A DNA stretch of 16,530 bases from Tenericutes bacterium 4572_104 (GTDB lineage: Bacteria > Bacillota_I > Bacilli_A > Izemoplasmatales > UBA5603): positions 1 through 16,530 of the forward strand of contig NBLG01000012.1 of the NCBI GenBank assembly GCA_002084435.1. Reading direction: 5' to 3'. Positions 7,177 through 15,245 of the stretch are shown here, piece after piece; within the stretch, counting starts at the first letter, position 1; every line of letters starts with the position of its first letter. Below the pieces are notes generated by a model, which searched no databases, was not told the origin of the DNA, and saw nothing but the letters and a program-made list of their open reading frames with translations. Made by a program: the position numbers and the translations under genes.

Positions 7177-7192
7177 AAAAAAGGGGTTATAT

Positions 7193-7744
7193 ATGTTTAA
7201 TCAACGAATAATACCAGCGATTAGTGACTATAAAAAATTAGAATACTTTTTGAAGTCAGATTTAAAATATGGAATATTGATGAATTTTCAACTTGCACAA
7301 CTTGAAGATATTGTGGAAAAGATGAAACATCATCATAAAAAAATATTAATTCATTCAGAATTAATAAAGGGGTTATCAAGTGACGAATTTGGGGCTATTT
7401 ATTTAATTCAATCACTAAAAGTTGATGGAATTATCTCGAGTAAAACGAGAGTTATTGAAACCTGTCAAAAAAGAAATATATTAGGAATTTATCGTTTCTT
7501 TGTCAAAGATACAATTTCTCTAGAACAATCCCTAAACATTGGAATTAGATTGAGACCTAAATATGTAGAAATTTTACCTGCTTATTCTTATGAATTAGTT
7601 TCGGAAATTAAAAATAGATTACATTGTGAAGTTCTTCTAGGAGGATTAATTCGCACAAAAAAACAAGTAGATAAATGCTTTGAATATAAAGCTATATCTA
7701 TTACAACTAGTAACCATAATTTATGGGATTACGATAAAAGTTAA
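7193..7744 (+). CDS. glpP: Glycerol-3-phosphate-responsive antiterminator GlpP
   Basis: The 183-residue product matches the GlpP family of RNA-binding antiterminators, which bind glycerol 3-phosphate and let transcription pass leader terminators of glp genes. Family landmarks are IPAISD at the N-terminus, IHSELIKGLSSDEFGA (53-68), DGIISSKTRVIETC (near 78-91), KYVEILPAYSYE (near 123-134), GGLIRTKKQV (near 150-159) and ITTSNHNLWDYD at the end. Length is typical. ATG 7193 has AAGGGG 8 bases upstream. Its own leader contains a terminator-like hairpin, and another lies between it and the downstream GlpA-like gene, so both could be its targets. Unlike the common Bacillota arrangement, no glycerol facilitator or glycerol kinase gene is linked in this window; glycerol 3-phosphate might come from elsewhere in the genome or from lipid or phosphodiester breakdown. 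Confidence 0.92.
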   Translation: MFNQRIIPAISDYKKLEYFLKSDLKYGILMNFQLAQLEDIVEKMKHHHKKILIHSELIKGLSSDEFGAIYLIQSLKVDGIISSKTRVIETCQKRNILGIYRFFVKDTISLEQSLNIGIRLRPKYVEILPAYSYELVSEIKNRLHCEVLLGGLIRTKKQVDKCFEYKAISITTSNHNLWDYDKS

Positions 7745-7767
7745 TATAAATAAGATAATATAGAGTA

Positions 7768-7798
7768 GAGTAAAAAAGGCAAATTGCTTTTTTTACTC
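7768..7798 (+). terminator. Weak terminator or attenuator between glpP and the GlpA-like gene
   Basis: GAGTAAAAAAGGC (7768-7780) and GCTTTTTTTACTC (7786-7798) pair along 13 positions, one of them G-U, around the loop AAATT. The GC core is only about three base pairs, with A-U pairs from the A and T tracts beyond it. It may partially end the glpP transcript or act as a second GlpP-controlled attenuator. I see no convincing separate promoter between 7745 and 7767. Confidence 0.6.
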
Positions 7799-7820
7799 AT
7801 TTATTTGAATAGGAGAAGAT

Positions 7821-9266
7821 ATGTACGATTTTATTATTATTGGTGCTGGTATTATTGGTAGTACCATTGCTAGAGAATTGTCTAAATACGATGTTAAGGC
7901 TATTGTTTTAGAAAGAGAGAATGATGTAGCTAATGTACAAACATTAGCTAATAGTGCCATCATTCATTCTGGGCATAATCCAGAACCTAATACTTTAAAA
8001 GCTAAATTTAATGTATTAGGTAATAAATTATATGATGAACTTGAAAAGGAATTAAACATTCCTATTCTTCACTGTGGAGCTTTTGTAGTTGCACATAATA
8101 AAAAAGAAGAAGAACATTTATTAGAATTATATGAGAATGCTAAAATAAACAATGTTCCTGAATTTGAAATATTAGATTATGAAGAGGCTGTTAAGTCAGA
8201 ACCTAATCTTTCAAAAAACACAACAAAAGTTCTTAGTTTACCCACAACAAAAGTAACTAATCCATGGGAGGTTGCTTTTGCTTGTATGGAAAATGCAATG
8301 GAAAATGGTATTGAATTTCAAAAAAATGCGGAAGTTACTGATATAATATATAGAGATAAACATTTTATAATCACAATAAATAATCAAACAAAATTAAAAA
8401 GTTTAGCTATTATTAACGCTGCAGGTGTAAATAGTGATGATTTGGCCAATATGATTGAAAAAGATACACCTTTTTATATAAGACCAAGGAAAGGTGAATA
8501 TTTTGTTATTGATAGAAGGGTCAAAGGATTTATAAATCACATATTATATCCTTTACCAACTGATGCAGGAAAAGGTGTATTATTGACACCTCAAGTTCAT
8601 GGAGAAATTTTAATAGGCCCAAATAGTTTATATATTGATGATAAAAATAATAAAAGTGTCACATTTGAAGGCCTTGATTATGTTAGAAAAAACGCTCCAG
8701 CATTAGCTGATAATATTCCTTTTGATAAGATAATCCGTTCATTTGCAGGGGTTAGAGCTTCATCTAATTTGGATGATTTTTATATTGATGAATCAAAAGA
8801 ATATAAAAGATTCTACCACTTAGGAGGGATTGATTCTCCTGGGTTATCAGCTGCCCCAGCTATAGCTAAATATTTATTAGAAGATATAATTAAAATCAAG
8901 GATTTATATAATATAAATAAAAATTTTAATCCATATAGAGAAAAACGAATAGAATTTCATAGATTGCCTTTTGAAGAACAACATGAATTAATTAAAAAAT
9001 ACCCTACATATGGAAATATTATTTGTAAATGCGAAAAAATTACAGAAAAAGAAATAGTAGACGCGATACATTCAAAATTAGGTTCTAATACTATAAAAGG
9101 AATTAAAAAGAGAACCAGAGCTGGTTCTGGTCTTTGTCAAGGTGGATATTGCGAAGAGAAAGTGATGAAGATAATTGCTAGAGAAACTTCTCGTTCACCA
9201 ATAGATACTTTATATGATTCACCTAAATCTAATCTTTTTAAAGCAGAAACGAAGGTGAAAGAATGA
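7821..9266 (+). CDS. GlpA-type FAD-dependent glycerol-3-phosphate dehydrogenase with C-terminal [2Fe-2S] domain
   Basis: The 481-residue protein has an N-terminal FAD-dependent (DAO-type) oxidoreductase fold with the dinucleotide motif GAGIIGSTIARELSKY (8-23). The NSAIIHSGHNPEPNTLKAKFN stretch (near 48-68) is typical of the GlpA/L-2-hydroxyglutarate oxidase group, as is GGIDSPGLSAAPAIA (near 335-349). The C-terminus is a BFD-like [2Fe-2S] domain whose ligands are visible as Cys402, Cys404, Cys439 and Cys444 (CxC-x34-CxxxxC, within CKCEKIT and GLCQGGYC). It should oxidise glycerol 3-phosphate to dihydroxyacetone phosphate and pass electrons on to its partners; L-2-hydroxyglutarate is the alternative substrate, but linkage to glpP favours the former. 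The start has TAGGAGAAG just upstream. Its TGA overlaps the next ATG (ATGA), indicating coupling. Confidence 0.85.
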   Translation: MYDFIIIGAGIIGSTIARELSKYDVKAIVLERENDVANVQTLANSAIIHSGHNPEPNTLKAKFNVLGNKLYDELEKELNIPILHCGAFVVAHNKKEEEHLLELYENAKINNVPEFEILDYEEAVKSEPNLSKNTTKVLSLPTTKVTNPWEVAFACMENAMENGIEFQKNAEVTDIIYRDKHFIITINNQTKLKSLAIINAAGVNSDDLANMIEKDTPFYIRPRKGEYFVIDRRVKGFINHILYPLPTDAGKGVLLTPQVHGEILIGPNSLYIDDKNNKSVTFEGLDYVRKNAPALADNIPFDKIIRSFAGVRASSNLDDFYIDESKEYKRFYHLGGIDSPGLSAAPAIAKYLLEDIIKIKDLYNINKNFNPYREKRIEFHRLPFEEQHELIKKYPTYGNIICKCEKITEKEIVDAIHSKLGSNTIKGIKKRTRAGSGLCQGGYCEEKVMKIIARETSRSPIDTLYDSPKSNLFKAETKVKE

Positions 9267-10525
9267 AACGTGATATTATAGTTATCGGCGGAGGAGCCAG
9301 CGGTTTAGCAGCTGCTATATCAGCGAAAAAAGAAGAAAAAGATGTTTTGTTAATTGAAAGAGAAGATCGTCTAGGTGGTATTTTAAATCAATGTATCCAT
9401 AACGGATTTGGACTCGAAGTATTTAAAGAAGAATATACCGGTCCAGAATACGCTTATATTTATATTAAAGAATTTAATGAATTAAAAATAGATTATTTAA
9501 TAGAAACAACTGTTATTAAATTAGTTAGAGTAAAAGATGAATTTATTCTTTATACTTCTTCATTAAAAAAGGGTATACAGAAATATATTGCAAAATCAGT
9601 TATTATTTCTACAGGTTGTTATGAAAGAACAAGAGGGTCAATTATAATTCCTGGTGATAGACCTACTGGAGTAATAACAGCAGGAAGCGCACAGAGATAT
9701 TTAAATATTGATGGGTATATGGTTGGGAAAAGAGTTTTTATCTTGGGTAGTGGAGATATTGGTCTTATTATGGCCAGAAGAATGTACCTTGAAGGAGCTG
9801 AGGTTTTAGGAGTAGCTGAACTTATGCCTTATTCAAATGGTTTAACGAGGAATATAGTACAATGCCTAAATGATTTTGATATTCCTCTATATTTATCTCA
9901 TACGGTAACAAGAATCAATTCTGATGAAAATAATCGTTTGAAATCAATTGTTTTACAAAAAGTTAATAATAAGTTTAAACCAATTGAAGGAACTGAAAAA
10001 ATATTTGAAGTAGATACTTTATTATTATCAATAGGTTTAATTCCTGATATTGTTTTATTAGATTCTTTAGATGTAGAATATGATAAACTAACAAAAAGCG
10101 TTAGAGTAAACCAAGCCTTAGAAACAAAAGTTGAAGGTTTATTTGTGGCTGGTAATGCTTTGCAAGTACATGATTTAGCTGATAATGTTTCTAAAGAAAG
10201 TGAACGAGCAGGATATAATGCAGCTAAATATGTAGATAATCCAAAGAGAGAACATAAAATGATTAAATTATTGCCAGGAGAAAATATAAGTTATATTTCT
10301 CCTCAATATATTGATTTTGCGTGGCCTGATTCTGATATAATTTGTTCTTTTCGCTCAAAAAGCAAAATTGAAAGAGGCTTAATAGAAGTAAGGCAAGGAG
10401 AAAATACTATTTTATCAAAGAGAAGGATGTATATTGTCCCTGCAGAAATGGAAACATTTTCTCTCAAAATTGATGCATTAAATAATACACAAGATATCAC
10501 AATCAATTTGGAGGCGATAAAATGA
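9263..10525 (+). CDS. GlpB-like FAD/NAD(P)-dependent oxidoreductase, partner of the GlpA-like protein
   Basis: The 420-residue product is a pyridine nucleotide-disulfide-type flavoprotein. The FAD motif is IGGGASGLAAA (8-18), the NAD(P) motif is LGSGDIGLIMARRM (161-174), and the second FAD motif is KVEGLFVAGNA near residue 290. STGCYERTRG (116-125) followed by IPGDRPTGVITAGSAQ is typical of the subfamily encoded beside GlpA-like proteins in clostridia and thermophiles. A C-terminal beta-rich extension of about 80 residues follows the oxidoreductase core. It overlaps the GlpA-like gene by ATGA with AAGGTG upstream, and its own stop overlaps the next start in the same way, so the three products probably assemble in fixed ratio. 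It likely links glycerol 3-phosphate electrons to NAD(P) or another acceptor. The acceptor cannot be read from sequence. Confidence 0.83.
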   Translation: MKRDIIVIGGGASGLAAAISAKKEEKDVLLIEREDRLGGILNQCIHNGFGLEVFKEEYTGPEYAYIYIKEFNELKIDYLIETTVIKLVRVKDEFILYTSSLKKGIQKYIAKSVIISTGCYERTRGSIIIPGDRPTGVITAGSAQRYLNIDGYMVGKRVFILGSGDIGLIMARRMYLEGAEVLGVAELMPYSNGLTRNIVQCLNDFDIPLYLSHTVTRINSDENNRLKSIVLQKVNNKFKPIEGTEKIFEVDTLLLSIGLIPDIVLLDSLDVEYDKLTKSVRVNQALETKVEGLFVAGNALQVHDLADNVSKESERAGYNAAKYVDNPKREHKMIKLLPGENISYISPQYIDFAWPDSDIICSFRSKSKIERGLIEVRQGENTILSKRRMYIVPAEMETFSLKIDALNNTQDITINLEAIK

Positions 10526-10869
10526 AAAAAGAATTTATCTGTATCGTTTGTCCAAGAGGTTGTCATATAACAGTTAATGATGATGGAAGTATTACTGGAA
10601 ATAAATGTATCCGTGGAATCGATTATGTTAAAACGGAAATGACTTCACCAAAAAGAATAGTCACATCTACAGTAAAAACAATATTTAAAGATTTACCTAG
10701 AGTAAGTGTAAAAACAGACAAACCAGTTCCTAAAGATAAAATTATGGATGTTATGAAAGAACTATCAAAAATAACAATTACTAAGCCTATGGAAATTGGT
10801 TCTGTTGTGATTGAAAATATTTTAGATACAGGATCTAATATTGTATTGACTAGATCTTGTATGAAGTGA
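10522..10869 (+). CDS. DUF1667 protein, probable Fe-S partner of the GlpA/GlpB-like pair
   Basis: The 115-residue protein belongs to the DUF1667 family. Its N-terminus carries four cysteines, Cys7, Cys10, Cys14 and Cys29 (CxxCxxxC-x14-C, within FICIVCPRGC and GNKCIRG). The spacing resembles the N-terminal [4Fe-4S] site of molybdopterin oxidoreductases; a zinc site is the other possibility. A fifth Cys lies near the end (Cys113). The rest is a small basic domain (TSPKRIVTSTVKT and a VSVKTDKPVPKDKI stretch). The family is regularly encoded just after GlpA-like and GlpB-like flavoproteins, as here, where the ATGA overlap and GGAGG site show tight coupling. I infer an electron-transfer or complex-assembly subunit; no biochemical role is established to my knowledge. 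It ends in TGA, and no clear hairpin terminator follows. Confidence 0.85.
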   Translation: MKKEFICIVCPRGCHITVNDDGSITGNKCIRGIDYVKTEMTSPKRIVTSTVKTIFKDLPRVSVKTDKPVPKDKIMDVMKELSKITITKPMEIGSVVIENILDTGSNIVLTRSCMK

Positions 10870-10955
10870 TATATATTGTGTAATAATATGATAAAATTAT
10901 TATGAATCATGCTAAAATAGTTATAAATAATAGAAAACGTTGAAGGTGATATTTA

Positions 10956-12194
10956 ATGAAAAAACCCCATATTTTCATAATAGGCGGTGGAGCTAGTGGA
11001 ATGATGGCCGGAATAATCGCTAAAAGAAATGGAGCTTTAGTTACCATTCTTGAACGCAATCCAAGAATTGGGAAAAAGATTTTAGCCACAGGAAACGGAA
11101 GATGCAATTATACTAATGTAGACACTGTAGGTAGTGATTATAATAATCCTACCTTTGTTAAATATGGGTTAACTAATTTTGGGCCTGAAAAAGCGATAAA
11201 GTTTTTTAAAGGACTAGGGATTGTTCCTAAAGTAGAACAACGTGGAAGAGTATATCCCCTTTCTGAACAAGCTTCAAGCATTGTAGATGTTTTATTATAT
11301 GAAATAGAAAGATTAAATATTGAAGTAGTTACTAACGCTTTTGTATATAGAATAATACATAAGCGTAACCAGTTTGAAATATTTTTAGAAGATAATAGAA
11401 CATTTTTTGCGAATAAAGTAATTCTTGCGACTGGTGGAAAATCTATGCCTAGATCTGGTAGTGATGGATTTGGATATACTCTTTTAAAACAACTAGGGCA
11501 TTCTATAACTGAAGTATTTCCATCAATTGTTAAATTAAAATTGGAAAGTCCTTATTTAAATCACTTGGCTGGAATAAAAATGCCAACTCAAGTTGATTTA
11601 ATTTGTGAAGGAAAAGTAATACAATCTGAATATAATGATATTATATTTGGTAATTATGGAATAAGTGGACCTGCAATACTAGATATTTCAAGAAAAGCAT
11701 TAGAATTATTTCATTCTAATAAAAAAACATATATAAAATTGACTTTAGTCACAGCTATTTCTAAAGAAGAAGTAACTAAAAGATTCAATCAATTTAAATC
11801 TAAACCAGTAGATAGAAGCTTAGTTGGCTTAATACATAAAAGATATATATCAGCTATTATAAATGAAGCTAAAATAGAAAAACAAAACACATTAATAAAA
11901 GATTTATCATCTAATCAAATTAATAGATTAATAGATTTATTATTTGATTGGAGATTCTTGATTACTGGAAGTAAATCATTCCATGATGCCCAAGCTACTG
12001 CTGGTGGCTGTAAGTTAAATGAAATTTACTCAGATTCAATGGAATCTAAATTAGTTCCGGGATTATATATAATTGGTGAATTAATGGATATTGATGGACG
12101 CTGTGGAGGCTTTAATTTACAGTGGGCTTGGTCTAGTGGTTTTCTTGCGGGATATCATGCTTCAATGGGGTTAACTTATGTTTCAAATAAATAA
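10956..12194 (+). CDS. HI0933/YhiN-family FAD-dependent flavoprotein
   Basis: The 412-residue protein matches the HI0933-like (PF03486) flavoprotein family, which includes E. coli YhiN and the bile-acid enzyme BaiN. Motifs run in the expected order: FAD motif GGGASGMMAG (10-19), LERNPRIGKKILATGNGRCNYTN within residues 32-55, RVYPLSEQASSIVD (near 99), LATGGKSMPRSGSDG (near 157), FGNYGISGPAILD, and the C-terminal ATAGGCKLNE with GELMDIDGRCGGFNLQWAWSSG. Length is normal. Most members have no assigned substrate; a steroid-saturating role as in BaiN cannot be inferred. ATG 10956 follows GAAGGTGAT. No convincing promoter sits in the preceding 86 bases (a weak TTGTGT-16-TATTAT pair at 10876-10903 is the best), so it may be read from the glp operon. 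It overlaps the next gene by 17 bases. Confidence 0.88.
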   Translation: MKKPHIFIIGGGASGMMAGIIAKRNGALVTILERNPRIGKKILATGNGRCNYTNVDTVGSDYNNPTFVKYGLTNFGPEKAIKFFKGLGIVPKVEQRGRVYPLSEQASSIVDVLLYEIERLNIEVVTNAFVYRIIHKRNQFEIFLEDNRTFFANKVILATGGKSMPRSGSDGFGYTLLKQLGHSITEVFPSIVKLKLESPYLNHLAGIKMPTQVDLICEGKVIQSEYNDIIFGNYGISGPAILDISRKALELFHSNKKTYIKLTLVTAISKEEVTKRFNQFKSKPVDRSLVGLIHKRYISAIINEAKIEKQNTLIKDLSSNQINRLIDLLFDWRFLITGSKSFHDAQATAGGCKLNEIYSDSMESKLVPGLYIIGELMDIDGRCGGFNLQWAWSSGFLAGYHASMGLTYVSNK

Positions 12195-13791
12195 TTTAAA
12201 GCTATCTTTAGATGAAGCTATTAATAAAGAAGCTGAATTATTAAATTTATATAATTTAATCTGTCAAAAATATCATTTAACAAAAAATGATATTTTTGAC
12301 TTAAAAATTATCAAAAAAGCAGTTGACGCAAGAAGAGGTAATGTTCATTTTGTATACAATGTAAAAGTTAATATTACTAAAAAACTTAACCAATTAATAA
12401 AATATAATCCTAATATTAAATTAGCTAAAGATAATGTTTATAAAGAAGTTCAAAAAGGAAGTTTGGATTTAAAACACAGACCTGTAATAATCGGTTTCGG
12501 ACCTAGTGGTATTTTTGCAGGATTAATACTTGCAAAACAAGGATACAAGCCTCTAATACTTGAAAGAGGTTATGATATTGATACGAGAACTAAAAAATGG
12601 AAAGAGTTTTTAAACACAAGAAAATTTAATGAAAATGGGTCTGTTTTATTTGGTGAGGGGGGAGCTGGAACTTTTTCTGATGGGAAACTCACAACACTTG
12701 TAAATGATATAAGAAGTAATTTCATTTTACAAACATTTGTGGATTGTGGAGCTGATCAAGAAATAAAATATATAAATCACCCTCATATAGGAACTGATAA
12801 ATTAGCCACCATAATAAAAAAAATTAGATATTTAATAGAAAGCTATGGTGGAGAAATTAGGTTTGGACATAAAGTCACTGATTTTATAATTAAAGAAAAT
12901 AAAATAAAACAGTTAATAGTTAATGATTCCTTAACAATAGATACGATAGTTGTCTTGTTAGGAATAGGACATAGCGCAAGAGATACTTTTAAAAAATTGT
13001 ATTCGAAAAATGTTCCTCTTTCGCAAAAACCATTTTCTATAGGACTAAGAATTGAACATCCTCAAGATTTAATAAATAAATCGCAATATGGAAAATATGC
13101 TAATCATAAGGCGCTTGGACCAGCTGAATATAAATTAAGTTACCATGCAAAAAGCGGTAGAACTGCATATACATTTTGTATGTGCCCCGGAGGATATGTA
13201 GTTCCAACTATATCTGAACCAAATCAGGTTTGTACAAATGGAATGAGTTTTAATAAAAGAGATAATTACTTAGCTAATTCAGCTTTACTTGTGAATGTAG
13301 TGCCTGATGATTTCCCGACAAAACAAGTTTTATCTGGAATAGAATTTCAAAGGCAAATTGAAGAGAAGGCTTTTAAATTTGCAGGATTAAATTATAATGC
13401 GCCTGTTCAACTCTTAAAAGATTTTATGTTGGATAAAAAAACACAAAAATTAGGGAAGATAAAACCAACATATAAACCAGGATATAGCTTTGTTAAATTA
13501 GATGAGATTTTACCTGAATTTGTAATAGAAACTATTAAAGAAGCAATCCCATATTTTGATAAAAGAATACATGGATTTTCTATGGACGATGCAGTTCTAA
13601 CGGGGCCGGAAACGAGATCATCTTCACCAGTTAGGATAAATAGAAACCTTGAACATGAGTCCAGTATATTAGGATTATACCCTATGGGAGAAGGTGCTGG
13701 ATATGCTGGAGGAATAATGTCTTCCGCTATTGATGGAATTAAAACAGCGGAAAAAATTATTATGAAATATAAGAGTTTTGAAAATAGTTAA
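12178..13791 (+). CDS. COG2509-family FAD-dependent dehydrogenase
   Basis: The 537-residue protein matches the large, uncharacterised FAD-dependent dehydrogenase family COG2509. Residues 1-95 form a basic ferredoxin-like N-terminal domain with the family's KKAVDARRGNVHFVY signature (46-60). The FAD motif GFGPSGIFAG is at 106-115. GSVLFGEGGAGTFSDGKLTT (near 154-173), the Cys-containing MCPGGYVVP stretch (near 336), TGPETRSSSPVR (near 479) and GLYPMGEGAGYAGGIMSSAIDG (near 498-519) are all typical. Length is normal. The start ATG lies within the last codons of the HI0933-like gene, with GGGG 7 bases upstream, so the two are translationally coupled and probably work on related chemistry. The reaction of this family is unknown; a link to membrane-quinone or tRNA-modification chemistry would be speculation. 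Confidence 0.85.
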   Translation: MFQINNLKLSLDEAINKEAELLNLYNLICQKYHLTKNDIFDLKIIKKAVDARRGNVHFVYNVKVNITKKLNQLIKYNPNIKLAKDNVYKEVQKGSLDLKHRPVIIGFGPSGIFAGLILAKQGYKPLILERGYDIDTRTKKWKEFLNTRKFNENGSVLFGEGGAGTFSDGKLTTLVNDIRSNFILQTFVDCGADQEIKYINHPHIGTDKLATIIKKIRYLIESYGGEIRFGHKVTDFIIKENKIKQLIVNDSLTIDTIVVLLGIGHSARDTFKKLYSKNVPLSQKPFSIGLRIEHPQDLINKSQYGKYANHKALGPAEYKLSYHAKSGRTAYTFCMCPGGYVVPTISEPNQVCTNGMSFNKRDNYLANSALLVNVVPDDFPTKQVLSGIEFQRQIEEKAFKFAGLNYNAPVQLLKDFMLDKKTQKLGKIKPTYKPGYSFVKLDEILPEFVIETIKEAIPYFDKRIHGFSMDDAVLTGPETRSSSPVRINRNLEHESSILGLYPMGEGAGYAGGIMSSAIDGIKTAEKIIMKYKSFENS

Positions 13792-13822
13792 TAAGCAAAT
13801 AACAGTGAAAAAAAATCTCCTG

Positions 13823-13843
13823 TGTTATACTTAGAGTGTAACA
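13823..13843 (+). promoter_or_regulatory. Extended -10 promoter inside a 9-3-9 palindrome, DUF438 gene
   Basis: TGTTATACT (13823-13831) is an extended -10 element (TGn followed by TATACT) with no good -35 box. The same nine bases pair with AGTGTAACA (13835-13843) around TAG, with one mismatch. A repressor bound here would cover the -10 region and start site. AAAGGAGG follows immediately and the ATG is at 13857, so the leader is very short. The repressor is not identifiable from the sequence. Confidence 0.55.
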
Positions 13844-13856
13844 AAGGAGGTTTTTT

Positions 13857-15065
13857 ATGAGCGAATTAATAAATAATAATTCTAAAACAAGACAAAAACA
13901 ATTAAAAGATTTAATAAAAGAAATACACTTAGGTTTATCACTTGATAAAGCTAAAGTAAAATTCAAAAAAGAATTTGGAAGTATTTCTACAGATGAAATT
14001 GTTAAATTAGAACAATCTTTAATAGATGAAGGAATGAAAATAGAAGAAGTTCAAAAGTTATGCGATGTTCATGCGGCACTTTTCAATGGGTCAATAGATG
14101 ATATTCATAAAACAAAAAGCATTATGGATATTCCAGGTCACCCAGCCAATGTATTTAAAAATGAGAATATAAGAATACTTGAAGTTATTGAAGAAGAAAT
14201 CAAACCATTTTTAAATAAAAAAGATGATATGTCATATTTAATGTTAAGAATAGGACTTGAACGTTTAAGTCAAGTATCAAATCATTATTCAAGGAAAGAA
14301 TATCTATTCTTCCCTGGTTTAGAAAAAAAGGGAATAACATCAGTCCCTAAAGTAATGTGGGGAATCGACGATGAGATTCGAGGAATGTTTAAAGAAGTTC
14401 TTGATAAATTAAATAAACCTATTTCAGATTTAAATAACATATACCAAGAAATTGACTTGTTAATTGAAAAAGTAAGTGATATGGTTATTAAAGAAGAAAA
14501 TATTTTGCTTCCAAAATTAGAGGAAACTTTATCATATTACGATTGGATTTTAGCAGATAAAGGTAGTGATGAATTAGGATATTTTCTTGAAAAACCAAAA
14601 GTTTCTTGGGCCAAAGAATCACCAAAAGAAGAAATTAAAGATGATGACTTTACAGATGGTTCAGATATTAAATTTGATGCTGGAGCTTTAAATTCAAATG
14701 AAATTAATGCTATTTTTAATACTTTGCCTTTAGATATGACGTTTGTAGATAAAGAGGGTAAGGTTAAATACTTTTCACAAGGAAAAGAAAGAATATTTCA
14801 AAGACCAATTACCATAATTGGACGACATGTATCAATGTGTCATCCACCAAAAAGTGTTCATATTGTTGAAGCGATTGTTAATAGTTTTATAACTGGAGAA
14901 AAAGATTATGAAGATTTTTATATTCATATGGGAGATGTTTATGCATATATCCGGTATTTTGCGGTTAGGGATAAAGATGGAAATTATCTTGGAACTTTAG
15001 AGATGACTCAAAATATCGCTCCAATCCAAGCTCTATCTGGTGAAAAAAGATTAGTTTCAGAATAA
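13857..15065 (+). CDS. DUF438 - hemerythrin-like - PAS protein
   Basis: The 402-residue protein has the architecture of a widespread anaerobe family. An N-terminal DUF438 domain occupies about 12-80 (LCDVHAALFNG at 68-78). A hemerythrin-like four-helix domain follows at about 90-235, with GHPANVF (94-100), HYSRKEYLFFP (143-153), PPKVMWG-like VPKVMWGIDDEIR (163-175) and KEENILLP (212-219). An acidic linker (254-270) leads to a PAS domain (about 283-392) with CHPPKSVHIV (328-337), IRYFAVRDKDG and YLGTLEMTQNI, ending in the usual GEKRL. Candidate metal ligands visible are His95, His143, Glu148, Glu213 and Glu214, fewer His than a classic hemerythrin. A sensor of oxygen, nitric oxide or redox state is likely, but there is no output domain, so it may act through a partner. 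It has its own promoter and a canonical AAAGGAGG. Confidence 0.88.
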   Translation: MSELINNNSKTRQKQLKDLIKEIHLGLSLDKAKVKFKKEFGSISTDEIVKLEQSLIDEGMKIEEVQKLCDVHAALFNGSIDDIHKTKSIMDIPGHPANVFKNENIRILEVIEEEIKPFLNKKDDMSYLMLRIGLERLSQVSNHYSRKEYLFFPGLEKKGITSVPKVMWGIDDEIRGMFKEVLDKLNKPISDLNNIYQEIDLLIEKVSDMVIKEENILLPKLEETLSYYDWILADKGSDELGYFLEKPKVSWAKESPKEEIKDDDFTDGSDIKFDAGALNSNEINAIFNTLPLDMTFVDKEGKVKYFSQGKERIFQRPITIIGRHVSMCHPPKSVHIVEAIVNSFITGEKDYEDFYIHMGDVYAYIRYFAVRDKDGNYLGTLEMTQNIAPIQALSGEKRLVSE

Positions 15066-15071
15066 TAAAAG

Positions 15072-15100
15072 ATTGGATATCATAAATAGAGATATTCAAT
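15072..15100 (+). other. Small hairpin downstream of the DUF438 gene
   Basis: ATTGGATATC (15072-15081) pairs with GATATTCAAT (15091-15100) in ten positions, one G-U, around a 9-base loop. It has no T tract and precedes the strong terminator; it may protect the 3' end of the mRNA or simply reflect A+T-rich sequence. Confidence 0.4.
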
Positions 15101-15103
15101 TAA

Positions 15104-15146
15104 AATTAAAAAAAGGTGTTATTCAATTAAGAATGACACCTTTTTT
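15104..15146. terminator. Bidirectional rho-independent terminator between convergent genes
   Basis: AAAAAAGGTGTTATTC (15109-15124) pairs with GAATGACACCTTTTTT (15131-15146) along 16 positions with one G-U on the plus strand, around AATTAA. A T run follows on the plus strand and an A run precedes it, so the structure serves both the DUF438 gene (plus) and the lipoprotein gene (minus, whose stop is about 100 bases away). Confidence 0.88.
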
Positions 15147-15245
15147 AATAAAAATATAAATAAAAAATTTAATAAATAGAGTTAGTATATTAATGGATGA
15201 TTATTCATAATTTGAACTAACAAAACGAAGTATATATCAATTTTG

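Noticed and set aside
7104..7192. A metabolite-binding riboswitch in the glpP leader
   Set aside because: The leader is short, matches no riboswitch core I know, and precedes a gene for an RNA-binding antiterminator, which explains it better.
10881..10902. Inverted repeat TAATAAT/ATTATTA after the DUF1667 gene as a terminator
   Set aside because: The stem is entirely A-T, with no GC core and no T tract following.
15180..15225. Inverted repeat GTTAGT/ACTAAC downstream of the lipoprotein gene
   Set aside because: The arms are only six bases long with a loop of about 29 bases; the strong bidirectional terminator nearby explains termination.
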